Part shown: positions 1 to 12,400 of the stretch, piece by piece
How the letters are laid out: every line of letters starts with the position of its first letter
How positions within the stretch are numbered: position 1 is the stretch's first letter
NCBI GenBank assembly: GCA_902702965.1
Contig: CACRXP010000398.1
Coordinates: forward strand, 329,068-393,067
Origin: Spirometra erinaceieuropaei
Lineage: Eukaryota > Platyhelminthes > Cestoda > Diphyllobothriidea > Diphyllobothriidae
Length of the DNA stretch: 64,000 nucleotides
Reading direction: 5' to 3'
Translations under genes and position numbers: made by a program
Notes under the pieces: generated by a model
What the model saw: the letters and a program-made list of their open reading frames with translations, nothing else
The model's database searches: none
What the model was told of the DNA's origin: nothing

Positions 1-132
1 AACATGTAATACCACAGACACGACACAAAACCACATAAGAGTACAGACTTGGTCGGACTTGGTCGCATATGCACGTTTACCGAATTGTCTTCTGCAAAAA
101 ACTTGATTTTTAAAATCTGTCTAAGAGCGCAC

Positions 133-416
133 CTGAACCAAACACAGCTGCCTTCCATTGTGCAGGGCGGTGGCTGGAGAGTCATTGACGGCGAGAGAAA
201 GCATCTCTGCCATTCTCGAAGCAACTTCGAGGGGAGTCGAAAGTTCGGCTGTCAACTGTCCGGTCAGACCTACGGTCGGCATCAGCCGCTTTGCAAGGTG
301 AAGAAGGGCTGATACTTTGGCCTCATTCTCGCATGGCAGCCAGAGTGTCTCCGTGATCTGTCGACCGAGTGGACAGCGAAGGTAGATGACAGTTGGATCG
401 CCAGTTCGACCCATGG
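133..416 (-). CDS. CFAP47: CFAP47 exon, last one inside the window
   Basis: Phase 1 start after ttttcctgagtcag: AMGRTGDPTVIYLRCPLGRQ, ITETLWLPCENEAKVSALLH, then LAKRLMPTVG. The D-P-x-V-x-Y-x-x-C ... x-x-I-P-C-x-N box is the strand pair that follows the previous ASH domain in CFAP47. It ends in phase 0 before GTGCGC; remaining exons lie beyond the left edge. Confidence 0.83.
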
Positions 417-3400
417 CTGACTCAGGAAAATAAGAATGAGGCGGAATAAAAGGAGCCCTTGGGTTTGGCAGAATTTTGCTGATAGGACATGCTATTATAA
501 AATCAGAAAAAGTAGATACAGCGGCAAAGCATTGCTTTTCCTCGGTAAGGGAGAGTCAAGAGCAAAGATTTATGCTAGGCGAGCCCGGAAGACTGCTACG
601 CATTCAGTTATTAGAAAACTTTACTAAAAATATGTGAGTTTGACCGTCTTTAGCCCTACAATGGCTCACCCTGCTCCGTTATGGAAAAAATTTAATATTT
701 ACCTCGCCATTCTTGAGAATAAAACTCCAAAGCGACTCTGTTTACATTTTAGGAAGACAAAAGCTGTCTCTAGGAGACGGCTAAGTCAGTTTAAAGTTGC
801 GAAAATTCCCATGATGCAATTCAGGAGAGCAGTTGGCGAGCATACGCGTACTTTCGATTAATTATCATCTGACAGTACATTTTTATGGGGACGAGGTAGA
901 AACTGAAACGTGTGAGCGATAATTGCAATCGATTACGGTTAGTCTTTTCATACAAACAGGACATGTGAATAGAGGATAGGAGGCGGTAAGGGACGGTAAT
1001 CGATAAAGGAAATCTATTACGATTCGTCTTTTCATGCAAGCACGGTGTGTGAGTAGGGAGGGGGGAGAAGGGAGAGGAGGCATCAAGTGGCAGTGAGGGT
1101 TAGGTAGAGCCGTGTCACATGGGGAGGGGGGCTGGAACGCGCAGAAATGCACGCAGTTAATCGACCACTGTAGATGCGGAGCGTGCAAGAGGTTCTTCTG
1201 CGCGCGCAGGACCGGGCTCTGTAGCCTGACGGTAGTCGCTTATACTGTTGATAGTAAGCGCTCACCAAGTCGCTCAGAATAGTTGGGCGGGGACTTGTAA
1301 ATCACACGGAAGGTTTCGTTGGGATCCACACGATATCCAGAATCAACCATGTGCGCGAGGATGGAGCTGTGTATGCTCTTTATTTCCTCTTGCATTAGCC
1401 ATCCTCGCAGGTGTTGTCGTATTCTTGCGGATAGGCATCGGCTTGTACGACAGATATAGCCTGCTCCACAGGAGCAATGGCACATGGAGGTGATTTGAGC
1501 TGGAAGCCTATCTTTACCTTCCCTGAGTAAGTCGGGATTAGTCTACCGTGGTCAAAAATCAATTAACTGCATGCATGTCTGCGTGTCCCCGTTCCCCCTC
1601 CCTCTTGTGACGCGGTGCCGAGTCAACCATATCCACCTAGGGAAGTTCTGCAGTCAGATTATCAGTGAGGTTCAGCGTAGTTTGATGCACTTACTTGAAC
1701 GTATTAATTCATTCTACCGAAATGTAAAAAGTAGCAAGTGCGTAAACATCGATTTCACGCGTTGGTGGGTCATACCACTAACACGCGATCAGCTTCTGAA
1801 TCCTCAGTCGCGCGGTGGTGTTTAGAACTGGTTATATTTAAAGGATAAGGCATGGTTCCTGTAGGCTACTAGATCATACGGTAGCTTCAAAATTTTTCAT
1901 TCTTTTCCCTGTGGTTGTTTTTCGTGCTTTTGTATGAATTGTTCCATCGGCAAATTCAGTTCCGATCCCAATTCACGACTTCTAGAAGTTGTCAGAGTGT
2001 AAGACAAATAGGACCACAAAGTTTTACGACGTCCTATGTCGTCGATTTCCGAAGTAGGCCTAAAATAAGCTCGCGGTGCGCGGCTTCGGGTAATGGTCAT
2101 CTCTCAGCACTCTAACTGATTATAAATTTGCACATATTAAATGCAGTCATGTGACCAGTGAGTAATGTGAGGCAAAAAATGAAATTCCTGTCTACTCTAG
2201 TACACATGCAACCTAATCATTCCTTGTCTTACCTGCTGCCAAGTTGGGTGCGATTCGCATGGAACACGGCGAAGACTCGTCTCCGTTCCTGCCGGTTTCA
2301 GCCACCTGCCGATCAGCCTCCGACCTCAAGGGGAGCACCATGGGCTTTGGGAGTTTGCCCTGACCCGTCAAGCGTACCACGAAATCACCCGACTCTGGGT
2401 TAGAGAAGAGGAGACAGGCCTGATAGTCTCGCACCGAGAAGGGCAGGAACAGGAGTTTGACTGCCTCCGCACCCTCCGTGGGGGCGGTGACTTCAGAGGT
2501 GCTGGCGCAGTCCGGCAGGTGAACTTCACTGGTGAAGCAGGTAAAGGCACGAAGACGTCCCTTGGGGCCACTTTTCAGAGACTCTTGATCTGTAATTTTA
2601 AAAAGAGACTGATGTAGTTGTCGGCAGATCGGTCTCTCACAGGACGGACATCATAGGGCGAAAATGTTATGCTTGAATGGGATGTTAGGTGGTCTCAAAA
2701 TGAGCCTTTTCAGAAATACTCTGTACACCAAAGATTTAGAAGGCGCAACTAACTAGTGCAGACAACTGATGACCGGACGAACTCTTTCGTAATAAGGGTT
2801 ATTGCCGAAAAAGATAGTGGAGGCTGGGATAGCAGTTTCTGGCCTCGGTCAGGTAGATGAGGAGTTGAACTTTAGGCTAGACGTTTGCTCAGTCTAATGC
2901 TCTCTCAGTTTACCTACAAATTTCAAAGTTCTCAGCTAGAGATATCCGGCAACATGATCGCAATGGGGGACCGGATGCAAACCCCACGCTTTTCTGCCCG
3001 CTGCTTGGGGGCGACTGAACAAAGATGGCGGATAAAACAGAAACGGCCGTTGTTGTCTGTTTTGGTTTGTCGCTAAAACAGTTTGAGTGGGGTATAACCA
3101 CCCCCACCCCGCAATAAAATTAAAGTCATGCACAACTGCAACATGGGACCGGTTTAAAGAGGGGGTTTTGTGTACACCACTCCAGATTGCTCCTCAGACT
3201 TTAACCGGTCTTTAATTTTCATGACCCTGCTGCGCATGGTGGCTTTGGGCGGTGTGCAATTCCAACACATAGCTCCGCAGCAGTGCGCTCGGTTGCTTCT
3301 GTAACGTCCTTGATGTATGGCAGAGAGTACCATGTCGTGGATGACGTGGGGGCAACCGCGTAGGCAGCGACCTATGAATGCCCTCGGATAGCCATTTTAC

Positions 3401-6400
3401 ACAAACTGGTCGCGGAGATAACGGGCCTCACCTGCTCGTTCCTCCGGTTTGAGGCAATGAGTTTGAATCTGTTTGAAGAGCGTCTTCACACGGCTTCGTT
3501 TGTGAGCCACCGGATGTTTGCCGTGAAAAAAGAGAAGCTGTGTGGTGTTCGTTGCCTTCCTAAAAACCATCGTTTCAAGTTCACCGTTAAGGTTCGGTCT
3601 GACGAGCACATCCAGGAAGGGCAACTGCTGTTCCTGTTCTTCTTCCCTCGGTTGTGGAAATGTTGTAGCATGTCCCTCTTCACGATAGCAAATGTGTCGT
3701 CTACGTAACGGCGCCAAAAAACTGGCACATGTTGGGTGAAAGTAATCTTCTCTAACTCCTGAGGAACCAGTTCTGCCACTAAATCGGAGTGGTAGTAGTA
3801 GACTTGCACAGCATCTACCGCACTCTCCCTTCCTATTCCCCACTCGGACCGGAGGTGGGGGAGGGGGCAGGTGGATGGCACGGCCGAGCCCGTACCTGCC
3901 CGATACGGTAAACTATGGAAATCGTCGTTCCCTTGGAGTACGCAGTATAACAAATTTCCTCTGCGTACGTGTTCCTCTTCTGCGCCCTAGAAATTAACCC
4001 TACAGCTCAGCAGAAACGTATCTGAAACCTCAACATGTTCGCCTTGCAAGGAGTCACTCAGCGAACGTCTCTAGGTCTTATGAGTGCGAATCTCTGCAGG
4101 TCGCTGAAAAAACAGATACTTATCATACCAGGATAAATGTACGACTGTAAGCCACTTCATCTGAGTAACCCCTGTAAATGATAATATCGTCTAGGTAAGG
4201 GATGGTTTTACTAACACTCACCGGTCTCTGGAGGCGGCTGGCTTTCAAGTCCACGCAATTTCATGATCGCCTCCGAGAGATCTCCCTCGCACTCGATCAG
4301 TTTAACCTCGAACAGGCCTCCACAGTGCAAGGGATTCCGAATAGGGCAATTTCTTTCCTGCGCCTCATAGCATTCGGCTTCAAAGTGTATGCGGTCCTGA
4401 AGATTAAACAAAGAATAGTGTAATAAAACTATTAGATCTAGAAAACTGAGGGGCTATTTAACTGGGCACAATAGATATGGTTCCATGCTCCCGAGATTTG
4501 TGAGGTTATGTGCAGGCAAGAAACCAAACTCAAAAATTAGGCCCATGGGAGAACACTCGCATTGTTAGCGCCTGCCCATGAACAAAGGGCCGAGAATTCT
4601 TGGAAGCAATGCACTCAGATGAGACATGCGTCAACCGGCATATCGATTTTGATGCCACATAAAAAATTGTTAGGAGTAACTTCAAACTGGTCCAACCAAT
4701 CGCGAGGAGGTAAACAATTGCAGTTAACACTTATTGGCACAGATATGAACCAATCAAGTAATCCTTTGTGGGACTTGGTTTAGGAGTTGATTGCTTTTGC
4801 ACAGCCATAATCTGAAGACGAGCTGGGGAACCGGTCTCAAAAATGTACACAGCAAACTTTACTGTTTCGCAAAGAATTCCATCTTCCTGGTTAAATTTCT
4901 TTGGGATGCCAGTTTTTAAATTCATATATATATATATATTTATAGGCAGAGTGATATTACCGACAAAGACAAAGGAGACTGGAATGGCCATTTCTGGCTT
5001 ATTAGCCGTCGTCAGCCAGCCATACCCAAGCCCGAAGTGTGGAACACCCGAGCCTCGAACTCGCGACCTGTTGGTTTAGAAGTCAACGCCTCTACTCACC
5101 GAGGCTCGGGTGTTCCACACTTCGGGCTTGGGTATGGCTGGCTGACGACGGCTAATAAGCCAGAAATGGCCATTCCAGTCTCCCTTGTCTTTGTCGGTAA
5201 TATCATTCTGCCTATATATCATGCGCCGCTGTGCGGCTGCTGGTTGGGCTCGAGAGAGAGCCCTTAAGGCACAACGGAACGAGTGAGTTCCGTATGAACG
5301 ATCGGTGAGCGCCCACCAAACATTATATATTTATATATAAATATACAAGACGGGCTAATGCTGTAAAACCGTTTGAGGAATGCTTATAAGAATGTGGAAA
5401 GGTTTATGAGGGCTCAACACATATAAAAACAACCATAAAAACATGTGGTTTTTACTTCGAGGAATTTTCGTTTTTTTGCGGAGGTTCTGGAACGTAATTC
5501 TGCGATAAATCAGAGATCACCGTATTTCCCGATTCAAAAGTATTGGCGCACAGAAAAACGGTGCCCACAAGCATAAGTGACTTCTGTGAGCAGAAAACAG
5601 TGTGAATAGATGTTCAATCACAAAAATATTCTGGATGCTGGCCAGACGATGGGACCGACGTTGACGATTGCGACTTTTTTCATCCAAGGACGGAAGGTTT
5701 CCTACGATCTTCAGAGGTCATTCAAAAACAGTTGGAACTTCCGATCAGTATCATGTCATGAGGTCTTTTCCTTCACGTCTCTGTCAAACTCTAAGAAAAT
5801 CATTTCGCATTTCGCCGATTCGCAACCCGCAACATTGAGCGCCACACTCTATTGACCCGTTGCAAGGGATCTCCATCTGGTCGCTCGATATTTGTGTATA
5901 ATATCTCATACGGTTTATATTCCCGTCATGCTTGCCTTTTCGAGGTTGGCATCTCATAATCGCGGCTGGATGGCAGTTAAATAAGAAATTGTGAGGGTTG
6001 ATATTGTTACGAATCCCTGCTTTGGTTACCATTCTGCTCCTGTCCAAATCGGACTGTTTAGGGGGGGAGAGGGGGTTAATCTGGAGAAATATCGATCGTG
6101 GTGAAAGATCTGGCAGCAATGGGGCTCACCGATCGTTCTTACGGAACTCACTCGTTCCGTTGTGTCTTACAGGCTCTCACTCGAGCCCAACCAGCAGCCG
6201 CACAGCGGCGCATGATAAAGGTAGTAGGTTATTACCGACAAAGAGAAGGGAGACTGGAATGACCATTTCTGGCTTATTAGCCGTTGTCAGCCAGTCATAC
6301 GCAACCCCGAAGTGTGGAACGCCCGAGGCTCGAACTCACGACCTGTTAGTTAGGAGTACACGCCTCCGGCCACTGTACATTCCCGATTGAAACCAACAGG

Positions 6401-9400
6401 GCAACGGGCTCGTGGCCCAGTGGTTAAAAGCGTTTGACTTCTAACTAACAGGTTGTGAGTTCGAGCCTCGGGTGTTCCACACTTCGGGATTGGGTATGAC
6501 TGTCTGACGACGGCTAATAAGCCAGAAATGAGCATTCCAGTCTCCCTTGGCTTGTCGGCAATAACATACTGCCTAGATCTGGAAGCGCTTGCAAACAGCG
6601 GCACGAAAGTTGCACCGGGGGGGGGGGGCGTGAGGCTAAAGAACCAACTCACCGCTGCCGTCACTGCACTTGTGCGTCCGCTCAGTTGAAATACCATCGT
6701 TGTTCCCGCCTTGGGACCCTGTCTTTGGCCGGCAACGAGGAGCACTGCCTGGCTGGCCCGGATTGCCCGAGGCCTGAAAGGTGAGTTGAAGGAGGAGGCA
6801 CCATCAATTTAATGATGGGGGTAGTGTAAAGGCTGTTTTGTTTAGTTTCCCCGCACCTGTCAAGTATATTATACTGGCCAGACGCTCGAATATAAGCTAG
6901 TCTGATTATTGCAGCAGACGGATAAGCACCAAATCACAATTCGCGGAACAGATGCGAATTAAGCAAAAAATGAGGTTTTTGATAAATTTGAAGATTTTGA
7001 TTAGGTTCAAATGAATAAGGAAAAAATCCAAGTACTATATAACTTGATTCCCGACCCCCACATGTTTTTTAGAAGCACACCATGAAAAATAAAACATGTG
7101 GAAGTCCAGAGTAATAAGGTGAGGAACTATCAAGTGAGGAATGTATCGAATAATAATGAAGGGATATGCGTCCCCTGAGAAAACGGGGGGATGACTCCTG
7201 TAATATGGGGATGATGTTAGTTGGGATTTTGTGGGTGGGATAAACGAAACTGACAGGTAGCTGTTTTCGGGAGGCATTGGTAAAAAGATCCATCTTTTAC
7301 GCCGTTAGCTTGTTTGGATGAACAAGTAAGGGACAAAGACGTAAGCGGGCAATTTGAACTACCGAAAATTATGCGCTGTAGGCGGCCGAAAAGTGAAAAT
7401 AAACGGTATTTGTCAGATATTCCGGGTGAATTGATTTCTGTTTGAGATGACAAATCACATTGAAGGAGAAAGTGGGAGGCATATATCGTTAAATCCGACT
7501 CTCTTGATGACCGCGAGCAAATTTGTAATTAGAATTGACCACGCTGGTAGCCAAACCTCCAGCTCCTAATCCCGAACCAATGTCTAAAATCTAACGCTAA
7601 CCTTATTGGCCTGAAACTAGACCTCAGCCCTACTCCTAACCTCTAATCTCAATCATAACCGCTTAACCCTAAGTCGAACATTAGCCCTAATGGTAACACC
7701 TGAGAATGGGAATATTAGCTAAATAATGCCTACCCAAATGACATAAGTAGGTATTTTGCGGAAGTAAAGGCACCGAAAAAATTAAAGGCTATAATTGCTC
7801 CGAATAAGACGACATCTAACGGGCAGGTGCAAGTTAGGGAGGAAGAGTAGTTTTTGTGTTTAATTGATAAAGGACTTTCCAAATAATTTCCCAGTTTAAA
7901 ACCTACGCAATATACTTAAAATGATATGTTCTCGTTGCGGAAACTGGGGTTTTCCAAATAACTGTATCAGTTAGCAAACTGCGGTACGGGATGCCCTTAT
8001 TTCCATGTCCGACCATTTTAACTTACCTGTCAACATAGAACTTGTCACGCGAACCGAAGATTTAAAATTTTCTTAAAAGCTTTCACTGACCACAAACCGG
8101 TCTCACACGATTTTGGAGTAAATTTGCCTACCTAAATTCCAGAGTGATTTCTCGACTGCTTTTCGCTGGGAGAAGGACTTCCACGCGCCTTGAGCTAGAG
8201 GTTCCAGCGCCGACTACCTTAGCCTGGTAATTACTGCCCGCTTTGTTGTGGGCAGTAGCTTTAGACGAAATACCGCCTTCCGCGAGGGAAAACTGGTCCC
8301 AGGAGGCTCCCAGAATGCTGCACTTGTAGATCAGCGGGCGGGAGAAGGGATTCGAGAGAGTCAGATGCTGGCTGGCTGTGGCGTGGAGTGGAGCTGAAAA
8401 GGAGTGAATGGGGTTTACGCCGAGGCGGAGTAATTAGCCACCCGGGGAGCGCACAGCTGAACACTTTTCCCAACTCCAGGGTCGGTGGATCGGATGGTCT
8501 AACACTCATCACACCAACACCCAACGCGCGTGATGAAATTTTAGCAATTAACAACGCAAATGTCGGCTGTCAAACAGTGAGCACACCAAGTGCGACGATC
8601 CCGGATGAAGGGGGGAGCCGTGGATGTTCATAGGTATGCGGTAGCATGGCGACTGCGTCCTGTGAATACTGCAGCCCCTTGTGTATGAACCGCCCGTATC
8701 TGATTTTGTCTCTGATGATGGGTTCGAGCAGGCATCCGAAACGTCAGGCTAATAAAGCTCTTGTCCCAGCGATCGTGTCCCCTTCTTCAAGGCCCGTATC
8801 TTTTTCACTGGGATTTGGAATACTTCCGACCGCCTGAGCCTGGGTCATGACTTGCAAGGTTGGCCTTAATTGGCCGGATATGTGCATGCCGCCTTCATCA
8901 ATAACGCTTTCGTTTCGGTTTTTCAAAAAATGCGCAAAATACGGCATATTTCACCCTGAAAAAGGAATAGTCTAAAAAATGACCGTCCCGTCAAAGCACG
9001 CGCAAATGCACAGTGAAAGTCCGACCATCGCAGTAGTTGACGTCAATCGGGAACCCCAGGAAGTGTAGGCGGCATCGGTGACTAGCCTGTGAATGATATT
9101 ATCGCAAAGCAGGCTTATGTTGCGGCCACGGTACTCTATCTTCTTCCATCCACCTTGCCTTGATAGCATCACAATACTTAGACGACCATGGATAGGCGGG
9201 GGGGGGCGGTGGCTGACAAATTTAAACAGCCCGTCTACGCGCGCCACGCACGGTCAGTCTCATAACTCGCCCGGATGGTGCCTCGCAGTTCACGGAAGTG
9301 CGGGTGCCATACGGGATAGATTAAGATGGACCCACTGCAGCTTACCCCTTAACCCTTCAGTCGTTTCAAACTACTTACCTTGACTGAATTATCCCATCAG

Positions 9401-12400
9401 TTGGAAACCTTCCAAGACACGGCTCTTAACGCGTCGTGATAGATTCGAGCACGTCAGATTTTATATAATGATAAGCCATCGAGGTGGTGATTCATAATGT
9501 GACCAGTTGTCAGACCCACCAAACATCCACAAAAAGGCCAGGGGAGCAAAAGAAGAGAAAGAATCGACCAGCCCGAAGTAGACTACCTCGGCAAGCCACC
9601 TGTATTTCAGTTCGATTTTGTACAATTAACAGTTTGACATTGGTAAGCCGACTAGGCTCGCCGAAGCGTTAGCAGCCTTAATAAATATGTTACGGCGATC
9701 CCTTTCTCTTTCGCAAAATAAAGGACGTGCTAACAGATTCCACCGACTCGATCCACGACATCGTCTATTTCCCGCTGCAGGTCTCAAAAAGATTTTTTCT
9801 CTAAGGCATTGAATTAGCCAGCGGTAAGGAGAGAATGAAGGCAGGAAATTCCGCCGCGAAATCGACGGATCTCGACCGGCGTGACCCTCAAATGTATCAC
9901 GTGAGTGCAAGGCTGGATTGCCAAAACCTACTTTGTCATTGGCACTCGCCTATAAACCGTGTGTTTCGGTAAATTGGCCAATCAATAATCTCTGAATCGT
10001 CGAGAACTTAACGGGATTCTCCATGTACAAAAAGTCGTGGTTTTCAGATGCCTCGGGAATTCTTCAGGTCTGTTTGTTTGATAACTTGAACAAGGTCAAA
10101 TAACGAAGCTTTCAGGAGTCTACTCGTTTGGACTTCTTTCAAACTGCTACCATCCTCTGAAGTAATCGTCCCCACCACCCAAATATGGACAGTTTTAGGC
10201 TGCGCCATTTCCCCATCGTAATATCACTTGGAAATTAGCACAAATAAAATGGGGTTTGAATTCAGACTAGTGATTCTTGCCGCCTGATATTTACTAGATT
10301 CTCCATATTGCATCACTTTTAAACAAGGATAAAGAATACTATATCAATTCCAATAATCATTTGTTCTTTCTTCTACTCATCTGTTAATATGACGCATTGT
10401 TGTTTCATGCATTCTTCTTTCTATTATTTACTACACTCCCATAATGCCCTTGTATCTGCATAATTACAAGCACCGGAAAATCCGTCACATTTTCTCTCTC
10501 CAGTTGCGCACGCCCCAGTTACTAGCCAATGACGTTCGGTGCAATGTCTAGCATGACGTATGTACGTGGGGCGCATTCACGACGCTTGGCAAGGACTCGC
10601 ACAGGCTTACCACAGGTCGACCAGCGCACGTCATGAGCCACAGTCGGTCTCTTTGTAGCGCTGCGCAAAAGAGACCACTTCAGAGATTCTGAATTAGATG
10701 GTTATGAATTGGGGTTAATGGTAGGGTTGGTGGCTGAATGGACCTACGCGTAAGGTCAATACCACAATAATTTATTCCTAATATCGAACTACTAAAATCA
10801 TGCAAGTAACAGGTTAATATACGTACAAGTCACTCCACGTATCCTCACGTCGCCTTCCCACAATAGGAATTGGACTTGAAAGGGGGGGAGGAGGATAGCA
10901 ATCGTTGAAGGCTTGCTAGCAACGTACCTGCGAACTCTACGATAGTACGAATGCCGTATTCGGGAAGAATCCGAAACAGGTGGAGGAGAAGAAGGAGAAT
11001 ATTCACCGGATGAGGGTGCACAATATCGATGGGCTTGAGATCAAACTCAATGCCAATACTCTGCATCATCCGGACCACTTGAATAGCGTTGTGGAACCGG
11101 TGGGCGGCAGTCCTTGGATGCAGTTTCACCGAAGCGAGGAATTCAGGCACCTAAAAAGACACCGGATTCTTAGACAAGACACCTGGCTGAAGACTACATG
11201 TTTGTCGTTTGAAAGGTGGACCTACCAGGGATGGGATGAAAGCGGAGAGTATGCAGGCCAACACAAGGCCGTCTTGAAAATCGATATCAAAGTTTAACAC
11301 CGCCATAGCCCGCATTCGGGTGACGAAGTCTGGATCGGGTGTGGCGTTAGCCTCGCTCAGTCTGTTGCAGCAGGAGTGTACGGTCCTGGTGCACAGTTCC
11401 AGAAGCCGCCTTTCACTGGGCGAGTGGAAGTTCTTTGCGGACTGTGAGCTGGCGACTGAGGGTAGAGATTTTGTACGCATGCTCGCCGACCTTGAGGTCG
11501 ACAGCCTCTTTCCACTGCTCCGTGCGTTTTGGTCCTCGCGGTACAAGGAGAAACACTAGAAGCATTCGGTGAAAAGTCGAAAAATAATCGAAGGAAGTAC
11601 GAAGGAGGAAAGTGGCAAACTAGGTGAACTGCTAAAGTCAGTGGGGTATAAGTTCGCATGACAGGTGCCGCGTCAACCCTTCTGGCGTCTGCGAGAACGC
11701 ATTTGACTCGTCTGGCACTTTTACTTGGTCGGTTGCGCTTTCAAACCGCAATCAGGCAGAGGTGGGTTGAAAACACTTGTGTTCCACAGAGAATTGCAAT
11801 TGAAGACGGCACTAGTGGAAACATTGCCACCTCACCATTGAAAGGATAAGCAATACCAACGGCGGTTACGCTTACTGCCTCCAAATGTTTCCCAAATGTA
11901 ACTCGAACTGGCTACAAATCGGAGTATGCAATGTCTAACCCGTTTGGAGTAAGGGAGCAGCGTGTGCGTGGCACGAGTAGATGCAGGTTTCGTGCCTAGT
12001 TGCCAAACGTGTCAACATCCACTGCTGGTCTTCTTGACCTTGGCTTGCCCTTCTGGTGCGATGTGATTGGATAAGAAAATGAAGCTTATCTTGTGCAAGT
12101 TTCTCTCACTGTACAGTAGTCCACACGCAACTCGCCACTGCATCCACCCCCGCTCCGAGACAGGGCTTGTGGGCATCGTTTGCGACGGTCACAGTGCCGA
12201 TCCTCATCGGATCTTACTTCGTAGCCGCATCGACAGTAGACAAACCCCAACCGCCTGTCATACGAGACCTGTGGTACTGGGGGGTTTAACACCAACCCCT
12301 AACGGGCGCGGCTACGAAATTAGATCTGACACCGATTCCTGCTCATAAAGAACTCCGCGTTGCGTCATTCCTCGTCACCAAATTTTCGGGTTAATTATCC

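Noticed and set aside
2743..2800. CTGATGA at about 2767 as another hammerhead
   Set aside because: No GAAA at a suitable distance and no pairing for stem I.
4926..4939. AT dinucleotide run and the 5326-5345 AT palindrome as regulatory sites
   Set aside because: Simple-sequence borders of SINE copies; no promoter context.
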